Source of the DNA: Deltaproteobacteria bacterium
GTDB taxonomy: Bacteria > Myxococcota > Kuafuiibacteriia > Kuafuiibacteriales > Kuafuiibacteriaceae
Length of the DNA: 64,000 nucleotides
Direction of reading: 5' to 3'
NCBI GenBank assembly: GCA_016713425.1
Contig: JADJPE010000005.1
Location: 62,001 to 126,000 of the forward strand
Of the stretch, positions 1 to 11,021 are shown in pieces. The notes under the pieces are model-generated. The model saw nothing but the letters and a program-made list of their open reading frames with translations, was not told where the DNA came from and searched no databases. Every line of letters starts with the position of its first letter. The first letter of the stretch is position 1. Both the position numbers and the translations under genes were made by a program.

Positions 1-70
1 CAGGCGATTACGCCGCGGGCGGCGTCCAGCTGGGCCTGCTTGAGCCAGGCGCGCTGCATGGGGTCGTCCT

Positions 71-74
<4 letters not shown>
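1..74 (-). CDS. Partial gene downstream of the portal gene (phage head/structural region)
   Basis: On the minus strand a GTG at 74-72 overlaps the portal stop TGA (GTGA arrangement) and opens a frame that runs off the window edge. The visible start reads M/V-KDDPMQRAWLKQAQLDAARG. The coupled overlap is the same as elsewhere in this operon, which supports a real gene. An internal ATG at 59 is an alternative start. By phage gene order it could be a head morphogenesis or capsid-maturation protein, but too little is visible to assign a family. Confidence 0.45.
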
Positions 75-1878
<1,804 letters not shown>

Positions 1879-1882
<4 letters not shown>

Positions 1883-2088
1883 GCCGATTCCTCGGCGTAG
1901 GCAACCAGGTTCTTCGGACCAAAGGACACCGAGCGAAGCCGCAGGCCGCGCTCGGCGACCTCGGCCTTTACGGCCTCACGCAGGCCGTCGGTCGTTGCCG
2001 CCTCGACCGAGAACGTCTCCCCGGCCTTTGGAGGCCCGGCTGGGCTTCGGTCCTTGTCGATGACGAAGAGCCTGACGGCGCGCTGCAT
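1879..2088 (-). CDS. Small phage protein of unknown function upstream of portal
   Basis: A 69-residue protein starting at an ATG preceded by GGAGG at five bases, which is why the longer in-frame extension upstream is not used. The sequence (start MQRAVRLFVIDKDRSP) looks like a compact alpha/beta domain with no membrane segment and no cysteines. Its stop overlaps the portal start as ATGA. I do not recognise the family. A conserved bipartite promoter-like motif lies about 100 bases upstream, so this gene probably heads the portal transcription unit. Confidence 0.6.
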
Positions 2089-2188
2089 GGTGTCCTCCGG
2101 CGGAAGCGGAGGTTCGGCGTGCGACTCGCCATTTCGGAGACCTTCTGCACCGGAGGACCTTGGCGAGCCGCACGCCTCGCCTCCGAAC

Positions 2189-2220
2189 AGACAAAGCGAA
2201 TCGGCTGTGTCGTGGGGACG
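2189..2220 (-). promoter_or_regulatory. Bipartite promoter-like motif, copy 1 (portal unit)
   Basis: Read on the minus strand this is CGTCCCC, exactly 15 bases, then CGCTTTGTCT. It matches three other copies (2975-3006, 9236-9267, 10056-10087) in both blocks and in spacing. It lies about 100 bases before the 69-residue gene that heads the portal unit. It is either a promoter for a non-standard sigma factor or a phage activator site; the sequence alone does not separate these. Confidence 0.6.
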
Positions 2221-2231
2221 AGGCGACGCGC

Positions 2232-2459
2232 TCACCAACGCCATCGCAGGCCACCGAGAGCGCCGTAGTCCGGCTGCCAGCGGCCGAAGGGATCGCGCGC
2301 GACACCGCCCCAGCCCTGGGCGAAGGCCGAGAGGCCACCGGTGATGCGATGGGCGTAGTCGAGCCCGCCGCCGGCGGCGTCCGGCTTCACGTAGCCGAAG
2401 AGGTCGAGGTGTCCGTGGCCCGAAGAGTACGCGCCAGCCCGACCGAGTCCGCGGCTCAG
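2232..2459 (-). CDS. Small glycine/tryptophan-rich phage protein lacking a usual start codon
   Basis: Between the holin-like gene and the portal unit the minus strand has an open frame of about 75 codons with the GC-rich third positions of its neighbours. Its end reads FGRWQPDYGALGGLRWRW before TGA. It has many Gly and aromatic residues, which recalls small beta-barrel or membrane-interacting proteins. No ATG or TTG exists at the front. The frame meets the holin stop as CTGA, so a CTG start coupled to the upstream stop is possible, or the true start was lost. The first ordinary start is an internal GTG that leaves about 53 residues. Function unknown; it is in a typical lysis-gene position. 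Confidence 0.4.
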   Translation of the reverse strand: MSRGLGRAGAYSSGHGHLDLFGYVKPDAAGGGLDYAHRITGGLSAFAQGWGGVARDPFGRWQPDYGALGGLRWRW

Positions 2460-2935
2460 GCTGGCGTCGATGCCAAAGGGCGCGGCGACTCCGCAGCTGG
2501 CTTGGGCGCGGGAGCAGCGGAAACCGATCGCTCGGTCAGGCGAAGGTCGTGCACGGCGGCCTCGACCTTGGAGCCGAGGAAGCTGTCGAGGGCACCGCCA
2601 GAGAGCCCGAGCACCTCCGCGAGCACGCGGATGCCCTTGGCGCCGAGGTAGCTCTTCACGTTGGCGACGGCCGCGTCCTTGATGCGCCGCTTCTCGGCCT
2701 CGCTGATCTTGCCGTCAACGCTGGCGGCCTTGATCTCGGCGACCACGGTCTGCTGCAGGTCCTTGACCGCGGTCACCACGGCGTCGTCCAGTCGCACCAG
2801 CACGCCGCGCAGGTACTCGTTGTCGACCTTGCTCCGGATGAAGCTCGCCAGCTTGGCGGCCGCCCAGGTCAGCGCAGCGACCAGCACCGGCGAAACCACC
2901 TGCAGGGCCGTGAGCGCAACATCGGTGAAGTCCAT
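2456..2935 (-). CDS. Holin-like membrane protein (LLH-type)
   Basis: A 159-residue protein with one N-terminal membrane segment (about residues 6-30, ALTALQVVSPVLVAALTW) followed by an alpha-helical, Lys/Ala/Val-rich soluble part and a Pro/Ala tail. That layout (single helix, then a segment with VKDLQQTVVAEIK and KRRIKDAAVANVKSYL) fits the phage holin superfamily 6 (LLH) pattern; such proteins permit escape of endolysin. No endolysin is visible in the window. A bipartite promoter-like motif lies 40 bases upstream. It could instead be a tail or capsid accessory protein with a membrane anchor. Confidence 0.55.
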   Translation of the reverse strand: MDFTDVALTALQVVSPVLVAALTWAAAKLASFIRSKVDNEYLRGVLVRLDDAVVTAVKDLQQTVVAEIKAASVDGKISEAEKRRIKDAAVANVKSYLGAKGIRVLAEVLGLSGGALDSFLGSKVEAAVHDLRLTERSVSAAPAPKPAAESPRPLASTPA

Positions 2936-2974
2936 CGCATGCCTCCCAGGCGGCACACGCGGCACGCCCAGGTG

Positions 2975-3006
2975 GGCAAAGCGTGGGACAGGCTCAGCGG
3001 GGACAA
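2975..3006 (-). promoter_or_regulatory. Bipartite promoter-like motif, copy 2 (holin-like gene)
   Basis: On the minus strand it reads TGTCCCC, 15 bases, CGCTTTGCCC, ending 39 bases before the ATG of the holin-like gene. The remaining intergenic sequence up to 3204 holds two GTTGTCCG copies but no recognisable gene. Confidence 0.65.
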
Positions 3007-3204
3007 TGCCGCGCGGCCCAGGCCGACCACGAGCCGCAGGTGTTGTCCGGAAAGGCGCTGTTGTCCGAGCCGTGCAACAGGCCAATTCGGGACAACATCG
3101 GTGAGTGAACTGGGCGGCGGCAACTGTCGCCACATCCAGGCAACGTGGCCACACTTTCCTGCGCCGAACTCGCCGGCATCCGTGGGTCGCCGTAGCTCGC
3201 CTGC

Positions 3205-4713
<1,509 letters not shown>

Positions 4714-4748
4714 GGGATGAGCACCGACGCTCGGAAGGAGCAGCACCC

Positions 4749-5363
4749 ATGGCGACCTACGCAGACAACATCCGAACCCCGCCGCGCACGTTGACCGAGG
4801 TGGAGCAGCGGCGGCTCTTGAAGGCCACCGGCGAGCACAAGGCCGGGTTCCGGGACCACGTGCTGTTCAGCCTCGCCCTCGGCACCGGCCTGCGCGAACA
4901 CGAGCTGCTTGCCCTCGACGTCGGCGACGTCTTCGACGGCGACAAGGCCCGGCGACGCTTGGTGCTGCGGGTGTTCAAGCGCAGCAGCGACAGCCCGGCG
5001 ACCCAGGAGGTGGTGCTGCCCGATGCCGTCCGGGCCAAGCTCGACCGGTTCTTCCGGTGGAAGCGCAGCGTCGGCGAGAGCCTCGACCGGGACGCGCCGG
5101 TGTTCGTCAGTCGCCGGGGCAACCGGCTGTCGGCGCGGCAGCTCCGGGAGGTCTTCCATGTCTGGCAGGAGCGTGCCGGCTTCGAGCGCCGGCTGAACTT
5201 CCACGCGCTTCGGCACACGGCCTGCTCGAACCTCTACCGGCGCACCAAGGACATCCGGGTGACCCAGCGCTTCGCCCGGCACAAGTCGATCCTGACCACC
5301 AGCATCTACGCCCACCCAAGCGACGAAGACCTGGTGCGCGCGGTCCTCGATTTGCCCTGCTGA
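4749..5363 (+). CDS. Short tyrosine recombinase (catalytic domain only)
   Basis: This 204-residue protein keeps the catalytic set of the phage integrase family: Arg in GTGLREHELL (near residue 53), Lys in RVFKRSS, HxLRH in FHALRHTACS, a second His in ARHKSILTT, and the nucleophile Tyr in SIYAHP. The N-terminal SAM-like core-binding domain is reduced to about 25 residues, so it is shorter than the usual 300-400. AAGGAG sits nine bases before the ATG. It is the only plus-strand gene among the left-hand genes. It might be a dedicated resolvase or integrase, or an insert. A large serine recombinase at the right end is the better candidate for integration of the whole element. Confidence 0.85.
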   Translation: MATYADNIRTPPRTLTEVEQRRLLKATGEHKAGFRDHVLFSLALGTGLREHELLALDVGDVFDGDKARRRLVLRVFKRSSDSPATQEVVLPDAVRAKLDRFFRWKRSVGESLDRDAPVFVSRRGNRLSARQLREVFHVWQERAGFERRLNFHALRHTACSNLYRRTKDIRVTQRFARHKSILTTSIYAHPSDEDLVRAVLDLPC

Positions 5364-5814
5364 GCGGGCTCGGGCCCACTTGCACAACGAAAGTGACCGC
5401 GACCCGCGAGCTGACCGCAAGAAGTGAGCGGTCAGTTTCCACGCGCACCCCCGTTCACTTTCCCAGAACGGCCGCTGTCGGAAACGGCCCCGGGAACCCT
5501 TGGGCTGTGGGTCGCCGGCTCCGAAAGTCGGACCCGCCCCCCGGGGGTGGGCGCTTGCCTCCATCGTGGTGATGGCCGGCGACGGCCCGGGCGGCGAAGC
5601 GAGGAAAGCGGCGGTTGAGCTCGGCGACGAGGCCGGCGGCGGGCCGCCGCAACTCCCCGAGAACGCGAACGGCCACGAGCCGCGAACCGCCGCTTTCTGC
5701 ACGTCTCGGCGGTGTGCCGGGCGGCGATGTTCGGCGAGGAACTGCACGCGGTCTGATTCGGTCAGCGGTGCTGTCCAAATCAGCGGGGGTGTCGCCGGGC
5801 GGCGCTGCACGGCC
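5364..5814. other. Intergenic region after the tyrosine recombinase, with inverted repeats
   Basis: No convincing gene is seen in these 450 bases. Next to the recombinase stop there is an 8-bp hairpin (5411-5435) inside a wider inverted pair, AAAGTGA at 5390-5396 and TCACTTT at 5455-5461. Paired core-like sites next to an integrase gene could be an attachment or arm site, but this is a guess. A 107-codon minus-strand frame across 5455-5778 is rich in Pro and Arg and looks non-coding. Confidence 0.4.
5411..5435 (+). terminator. Hairpin downstream of the tyrosine recombinase
   Basis: CTGACCGC and GCGGTCAG pair perfectly around a nine-base loop 48 bases after the recombinase stop. It is followed by TTTCC only, so a terminator role is plausible but not certain; a protein-binding dyad is the alternative. 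Confidence 0.35.
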
Positions 5815-6653
5815 TCACTCCTCGTCCTCGTCGTCGGTCTCGGGGCTCGCAACCGGCGACGACACGGCCCGCAGGGGCGCGACGTGGGCCCGGTGTTCGG
5901 CGCGTTCGGCGGGCTGGGCCCTGGGACCGGGGTCGGGCCGCTTCGCGCGACGTGGGGCGACGGGCGCGGACGCGGATCCTTCCACGAACTGACCGGACAG
6001 TTCCTCGGGATCGCCGTCAGACGCGTTCGGCGGGGGATTTGTGAGCGATTCTTGGTGACCAGCCGGGAGCAGAGAACCGACCGCGGTCACTTCATCGATG
6101 GGCGGCGGGCTGCTCGCCTCGATGGTCTTCATCATGCGGCGATGCCGAGCCTGGATGTCCTCGAGCGAGAGGATGGCGTTGACCTCCTGCCGCGAGTCGG
6201 CTCCGCCCTGAACGAACTCCTTGAGCCGCACCATGGTGTTGAAGTCGCCCGGGTTGTCGAAGCGCACGCGTCCCTCGGACAGCGCCTTCTCGAAGCCGGC
6301 GAGATAGCCGTCGATGATGCGCAGCTCGTCGTCCTTGGACATCGCGAGCGCCGTCGCGCGCAGCTCGACCAGCTTCTGGTCGGTCTTCTCCTCAATGCGG
6401 GCCTGGGCCACTTCGCGGCGACGCATGCAGTTGTGCTTCTTGGCGTAGTCGGCGATCAGGCTGTGGGAGACGGTGTAGCGACGACCGAGGTCGCGGTACG
6501 ACGGGTAGACGACGGTGGTGTTCTTGCCGTCGTCGCAGGGGACGACCTCGCCGAAGACGAGGACGCGGTCGATCTCTTCGTAGGGCAGCCGCGGGCCTTC
6601 GCCCTTTCTCGGGCGACCGGTGCGATTGCCGCTGTTGTCGGAGTCGTTGTTGC

Positions 6654-6657
<4 letters not shown>
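5815..6657 (-). CDS. Terminase small subunit-like DNA-binding protein
   Basis: About 280 residues. The N-terminal part has GRPRKGEG and then a helix-turn-helix-like stretch YRDLGRRYTVSHSLIADYAK (near residues 55-75), as in phage small terminases that bind the packaging site. The middle is helical and charged. The last 90 residues are Pro/Ala/Arg-rich and end in an acidic tail. The start ATG overlaps the stop of the nuclease gene upstream as ATGA, which fixes it. The large subunit lies further downstream on the same strand, as expected for packaging genes, but with the recombinase in between. Assignment rests on HTH and position; a transcription regulator is possible. Confidence 0.55.
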
Positions 6658-6991
<334 letters not shown>

Positions 6992-6992
<1 letters not shown>

Positions 6993-8047
6993 CACACGGT
7001 CTCCGCATCCACGAAGCGGACGGGCAGACCACCAGCCTCGGCGCGCTCGATCTCGAGGCGCATGCCAGCCGTGATCGACTGCCCGTAGACGCGCACCTCG
7101 TCACTGGTGTCGAGTAGTTCCAGGCACAGGGCGAGCGCACGCTCCCGGTCGGTCGCCTCGTCCAGGAACTGCGGCAGGTAGAGCTGCGGCGCGATCGGCA
7201 GGAGACCGCTGTCGGACAGCGCTTTGCAGATGGCCGTCACCCGCTCGACGTTCTCGGCGGGCGCGTTGCGGTACGGATGGCAGACGTAGACCCGACGCGT
7301 GCGAAAGCCCGGCACCGTTCGCTTGCGGTCGAGGCGCACGAGCTCGGCCGCGCAGTAGTGGAGCGCATCGAGCACCTCGGCGAGGGCTTCGCGGAGATAC
7401 TGCCGGCCGTCGTCGGCCTTCCACGGACCGTACTCGGTGCGCCCCGCGTCCATGCGCCGCAGCAGCGCGCGGAAGATCGCTCGCTCGTCGCTGGCGAAGG
7501 CCGAGAGCTGGGCGTGGTCCTCCATCACCGGCAGCAGTCGCTTGGCCACCTCCAGGCTCGCCCGTGCATCGTCGAGAGCCCAGTGCTCTTCGCCGCGTTC
7601 GATGCCGAGCTGCTTGCACACCGGGGTGAGCGACACCGAGTCGATCGCACCGGACGAGAGCAGTGGCCAGGCCAGCGTCGCGGTGTCGAGCAGATGGTGG
7701 TCGAGCTCGCTCGGGCGATGGCCGACCCGCGTCCAGGCAGCATCGAGGAAACCGCGATCGAAGGCCACGTTGTGGCCCGCGAGGGCCGCGCCTTCGAGAA
7801 CCGGTGCGAGCTGAGTCATCGCGTCATCGAGCGAGACAGCGTCGGCCCACGCCTCCTCGTTGTAGCCGTTGATGCGCAGGGCCTCAGGATCGGCGTCGTC
7901 GATTCGCTCGGGGCGGACCTTGAACGAGAGCTCGATCTCCACCTCCAGCGTCCGCGGATGGACGCGAAGGGCGGCAACCTCGATCAGCTCGTGGCGAGCC
8001 GGATCGAGTCCCGTGGTCTCGCAGTCGACGAAGACCAGCGGTCGCAT
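6992..8047 (-). CDS. DnaQ-like 3'-5' exonuclease fused to a DUF4406-like domain
   Basis: About 351 residues with two clear domains. Residues 1-175 are a DEDDh exonuclease: DCETTG near the start, HNVAFDRG near 95 and HWALDDA near 157 hold the metal ligands and the general-base His. Residues about 200-245 are helical (YLREALAEVLDALHYCAAEL), resembling MazG-like helices. Residues 255-345 (RRVYVCHPYRN, then MRLEIERAEAGGLPVRFV) match the DUF4406/nucleoside 2-deoxyribosyltransferase-like fold seen in phage proteins. Proofreading or DNA-end trimming is likely for the first domain; the second may act on nucleotides. It lies in a chain of four overlapping nuclease and packaging genes. I chose ATG at 8047 over GTG at 8050 because of the TGATG overlap. 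Confidence 0.8.
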
Positions 8048-9207
8048 CACGCCACCTCCTTGGCCCAGAAGCGCGGCGAGTGGGTCTTGTCGGCGATGGC
8101 GTCGAGCTCGGCCTTGAGCAGGTTCAGACGAGGCCGGTCGAGGGACTTGCCCAGCTCCTTGAGCAACGCCTCGAGTGCCTTGTTGTCGATGCTGACGATG
8201 CGGTCGAGCAGCTCGTCACGGGCAAGACCGGTGGCCTCGGCGAGCACCGCCAGCGAACGGTCGAGTGGGTACTCGGTCTTGCTGGTCTTGAACATCGTGT
8301 AGCGCACGCCACCGAGGACGAGCTGATCGTGCTCCTTGAGCGCCGTCTTGATCACGCCCTCGAGCTCTCCCTTGCGGGCGTAGAGGACCTTGGCGAGACG
8401 AGCGACCTCTTCGCGTTCCTTCGCGACGGCTTCGAGGTCGCCGTTGTCCTCGCAGATGAACTCGCGCTTTCCCTGAAGCGCGTCGGCGTAGGTGGGGCAG
8501 TGCTTGCGGTGATCGCAGTAGACGCAGTTCGAGTTCAGCTTCGCCGGGAACTCGCGCGCCTTGTTGATCGTGGTCCCGAGCGTCTCGACGTACCGTCGCG
8601 TGCCCTCGATATCATCGGCGGTGCGCTCGGTGGTCTGCCGCAGACCATGACGCAGCATCCAGAACGTGAGGCGCACCTTCTTCGCCCACGGCCACAGCTC
8701 CTGCGCGGCCAAGTGGTAGAGCGACATCTGCAGACTGGCGTCGGTCTCCTCGCGGGTGAACAGCTGCCGGTTGGTCTTGTAGTCGATGACCTCCACCGTC
8801 TCGTCGTCCACCCGATCGACGCGGTCGAGGTAGCCAAGCACGGTGAAACCGCCGACGTCGATGCGGAACTCCTTCTCGACGGCGAGCACGTCGTGATGCT
8901 CGAGCAACCCCTGTTCGCGCACGAAGCGATGGACGATGTCGAGGCCCTCGCGGAACACGTCGATGCCGGACATTCCGGACTTGGCCCACGCCTCCTGCCA
9001 CAGCCCGGCAGCGCGATCCTCGGGGAGCGCACCGACCCGCTCTTCGTGCATGTGCTCGCGCACGAGGTCTTCCAAGACGGCGTGAACGGCCGAGCCGAAG
9101 AGCAGCGGAACGCCTGGTTCCGAAGTGAGTCGGTCGAGGTAGTGCAGCTTGTACGAGAGCGGGCACGTCTCGAACCTTGATAGCTTGCTGAAGCTCAGAC
9201 GGGTCAT
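8047..9207 (-). CDS. Cas4/RecB-like PD-(D/E)XK nuclease with probable Fe-S cluster
   Basis: A 386-residue exonuclease of the PDDEXK_1 (Cas4/AddB) group. It shows GSAVHAVLE (motif I region, near 38), GYLDRVD (near 130), EVIDYKTN (D-x-K core near 145) and a following QMSLYHLA helix. A Cys at the N-terminal TCPLSYK and the later CVYCDHRKHC give four Cys placed as in Fe-S-containing family members. The C-terminal 150 residues are helical. GGAGG lies six bases before ATG. The bipartite promoter-like motif starts 28 bases upstream, so this gene heads the unit that runs through the exonuclease, resolvase and small terminase. It probably processes DNA ends for recombination or packaging; it is not next to any CRISPR array. 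Confidence 0.8.
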   Translation of the reverse strand: MTRLSFSKLSRFETCPLSYKLHYLDRLTSEPGVPLLFGSAVHAVLEDLVREHMHEERVGALPEDRAAGLWQEAWAKSGMSGIDVFREGLDIVHRFVREQGLLEHHDVLAVEKEFRIDVGGFTVLGYLDRVDRVDDETVEVIDYKTNRQLFTREETDASLQMSLYHLAAQELWPWAKKVRLTFWMLRHGLRQTTERTADDIEGTRRYVETLGTTINKAREFPAKLNSNCVYCDHRKHCPTYADALQGKREFICEDNGDLEAVAKEREEVARLAKVLYARKGELEGVIKTALKEHDQLVLGGVRYTMFKTSKTEYPLDRSLAVLAEATGLARDELLDRIVSIDNKALEALLKELGKSLDRPRLNLLKAELDAIADKTHSPRFWAKEVA

Positions 9208-9235
9208 CGATTGCCTCCGGTGGTGGTCGCCACCA

Positions 9236-9267
9236 GGGCAAAGCGCCGGCGAAGCCCGCCGGGGACA
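9236..9267 (-). promoter_or_regulatory. Bipartite promoter-like motif, copy 3 (nuclease unit)
   Basis: Minus strand TGTCCCC, 15 bases, CGCTTTGCCC, ending 28 bases before the start of the Cas4-like nuclease. It fills the short gap between two genes. Confidence 0.68.
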
Positions 9268-9269
9268 GC

Positions 9270-9869
9270 TCAGGTCGGCTTCAGCGTCTCGGGCGTCTCG
9301 GTCTTCACGAGCTTCTCGAAGGACGTGACCTTGGCGCCCGGAAACGTCGCGCACACGGCGGTGAGGGTCGCCGCGTGATCGATCCGCAGTTCGCGTCGGT
9401 CGTTCTCGGTGTACTCGGGCACCAGCCACACCTCGCCGAGCTCCTCGGAGGCAATGCAGACCTCGACACCGAGCGCCTTGAACGAGGCGATGTCCTCGTC
9501 GGTCAGGTTGCGCACGAGGGGAGCGTCGCGTTCGGCGGCGGGTTCGACCGCGACCGGCGAGGCCTTGGGCGATGGCAATGGTGCGATGGCGACGGTGGGT
9601 TTCTTCGCTGGCGGCTCCTCGGGCAGTGGGTTGCCGAAGAGATCGCGAGCCGGCTCGGCCACAGCCTCGACCTTGACCGGAGCCCGCACGGCCTGGCTGT
9701 TCGCCTTCATCCACTCCTCGCACATGAAGTGGTCTTCGCGAGCGCAGCCACCGTTGGCGAGGTAGCTGCGACAACGCTTCGACCCGGGTAACGGATCGTA
9801 GTCGGCGCAAGTGAACGCGACGGGCTGGGCCGGCTGCTCCACGACCGCGAGTCGGGCCTTCAGTGACAC
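9270..9869 (-). CDS. Unknown phage protein with Cys-rich N-terminus
   Basis: A 199-residue protein starting with GTG. The first 60 residues hold a possible metal-binding set (TCADYDP, RCRSYLANGGCAR, HFMCEEWM). A Pro/Ala linker follows (about 65-115), then a C-terminal alpha/beta domain containing LTDEDIASFKALGVEV and EVWLVPEYT. It overlaps the upstream 55-residue gene by ten bases, so they share a transcript. I do not recognise the family. The Cys/His-rich front suggests a small zinc or iron site and perhaps DNA contact. Confidence 0.6.
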   Translation of the reverse strand: MSLKARLAVVEQPAQPVAFTCADYDPLPGSKRCRSYLANGGCAREDHFMCEEWMKANSQAVRAPVKVEAVAEPARDLFGNPLPEEPPAKKPTVAIAPLPSPKASPVAVEPAAERDAPLVRNLTDEDIASFKALGVEVCIASEELGEVWLVPEYTENDRRELRIDHAATLTAVCATFPGAKVTSFEKLVKTETPETLKPT

Positions 9870-10027
9870 GGGTCGGCCTCGGCTTCGAGTGCCGGTTCCT
9901 CCTTTGCGGGTTCGTCGTCGCGGTCGGGTACGAGGCCGCGCGCGAGCATTTGGATCAGGGTGGTGGCCAGAACGTCGACGACCTCGTCACGGGGTCGGCG
10001 GGCCTCAATCGGCAGAGCGCTTTTCAT
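9860..10027 (-). CDS. Small acidic phage protein, first gene of a leftward unit
   Basis: A 55-residue protein. ATG at 10027 is preceded by GGAGG at six bases, which rules out the longer upstream extension. It has one amphipathic helix (RDEVVDVLATTLIQMLARGL) and an acidic tail. No family recognised. It is the first leftward gene next to the control region, and a bipartite promoter-like motif starts 28 bases upstream. Confidence 0.5.
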   Translation of the reverse strand: MKSALPIEARRPRDEVVDVLATTLIQMLARGLVPDRDDEPAKEEPALEAEADPCH

Positions 10028-10055
10028 GGGGAACCTCCGGTGCATGTGTCCGAAG

Positions 10056-10087
10056 GGGCAAAGCGCTGGCGGCCGCGACCGGGGACG
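10056..10087 (-). promoter_or_regulatory. Bipartite promoter-like motif, copy 4 (first leftward unit)
   Basis: Minus strand CGTCCCC, 15 bases, CGCTTTGCCC, ending 28 bases before the 55-residue gene. The distance to the start codon is identical to that of copy 3, as expected for a promoter with a short leader. Confidence 0.68.
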
Positions 10088-10110
10088 ATGGCCTCGGCGC
10101 CGAGGGCGCC

Positions 10111-10397
10111 GTGGACAAGGTGGACAGCTGTGGACGCCGGCTCCGTCCACGGGAAAGCCAAGTCAGAACAAGCGGTTGAGTCTGTGTGGACAGGATGGAC
10201 AAGATTCTTTCTTCATCTCTACAGAGAAAACGGGCGCCCACTGAGGCGTGCACGGGAGCGAAAAGCAAATGCTCCCCGCACGCTGTTCCCTGCTCGCGCA
10301 AAGCTGTCCACACCGTCCACGGGGGCCATCTGCCCGCAATCGCAGGGGAAGCCTGTGGCCGGCACGCTGTCCACGGCTGGCCACGTTCTTGTCCACA
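10111..10397. other. Iteron/DnaA-box-like cluster around an AT-rich stretch: possible origin
   Basis: Nine GTGGAC/GTCCAC hexamers occur here: GTGGAC at 10111, 10120, 10130 and 10186, and GTCCAC at 10145, 10306, 10315, 10369 and 10391. An ATGGAC variant is at 10196. The last site extends to TTGTCCACA, the DnaA-box form known from high-GC actinobacteria. Two groups flank a comparatively AT-rich stretch at about 10200-10230. This layout, between divergent gene sets and in an element with its own primase-helicase, suggests a replication origin. Alternatively it is a large regulatory region. Confidence 0.55.
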
Positions 10398-10403
10398 TCC
10401 AAA

Positions 10404-10438
10404 TACCGAACATTTGATGCACGGACATTTGTTCGGTA
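10404..10438 (+). promoter_or_regulatory. LexA-type operator pair upstream of the LexA-like gene
   Basis: TACCGAAC and GTTCGGTA form a perfect outer inverted repeat around 19 bases. The right part, CGGACATTTGTTCG, differs by one base from the Gram-positive-type SOS box CGAACATTTGTTCG, and the left part CGAACATTTGATGC is a half-matching copy. It ends ten bases before the start of the LexA-like gene, so it is probably the operator through which that regulator controls itself and the two genes behind it. Confidence 0.65.
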
Positions 10439-10448
10439 GTTTCCAGGG

Positions 10449-11021
10449 ATGGCACGGGGGCTGACCGATAAGCAAAGGGCCGTGCTCGAGGTCGTCGAGC
10501 GGTTCTGGCGCGAGCGCGGAATGGCGCCGAGCGTCGCCGACGTGGCTGAAGCCATCGAGGTCGGGCGCTCCACCGCGTACCAGCATCTCGTGGCGCTTAA
10601 GAAGAAGGGCTTCGTGGATCACGAGGAGGGGACCGGTCGCAGCTGGAAGCCGACCGGGAACCTGCCGGATGAGGAGGCCGGACCCGGCGTGCGCAAGGTG
10701 CCCATCGTGTCCAACCCGCCGCTCCGCAAGCGCGCGACGCTCACCAAGAACGTCGATGGCTGGGTCACCGTCGATGATGGCGATGAAGAGCTCTTCGCGC
10801 TGCGTGTCTCGGAGAAGCTGAAGGCGGCCTCACCGAACATTGCCGTGGGCGACATCGTGATCATCGCTCGTGGTGTTCCCGTGGTCGCCGGTGACGTCGT
10901 CCTGGCAGCCGCCGCGAAGCGCACCGCGAGTCTCGTGCGCGCCGCGGGCCCTGGTGGCCCAGAGGTGATCGGCAAAGTCATCGAGGTCCGGCGGAATCTT
11001 CGCGGCAAGGAGGCTCGCTGA
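10449..11021 (+). CDS. LexA-like repressor lacking the usual catalytic serine
   Basis: A 190-residue protein. Residues 1-65 match the LexA winged-helix domain (LTDKQRAVLEVVERFWRERG, then PSVADVAEAIEVGRSTAYQHL). Residues 100-190 follow the S24 dimer/peptidase fold (ELFALRVSEK, then VGDIVIIARGVPVVAGDVVLA). In LexA the Ser of the Ser-Lys dyad sits in GDSM just after the LFALRV segment. Here that place reads SEKLKAASPN, and no Ala-Gly cleavage site stands where expected, so self-cleavage looks unlikely. Only AGGG directly before ATG is seen, so translation may be leaderless. Its stop overlaps the next start (TGATG). It likely represses the control region and the QatB/QatC-like pair. Confidence 0.8.
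   Translation: MARGLTDKQRAVLEVVERFWRERGMAPSVADVAEAIEVGRSTAYQHLVALKKKGFVDHEEGTGRSWKPTGNLPDEEAGPGVRKVPIVSNPPLRKRATLTKNVDGWVTVDDGDEELFALRVSEKLKAASPNIAVGDIVIIARGVPVVAGDVVLAAAAKRTASLVRAAGPGGPEVIGKVIEVRRNLRGKEAR

Noticed and set aside
8047..9207. Cas4-like nuclease as part of a CRISPR system
   Set aside because: No cas1/cas2 and no array in the window; Cas4-like nucleases are common in phages.
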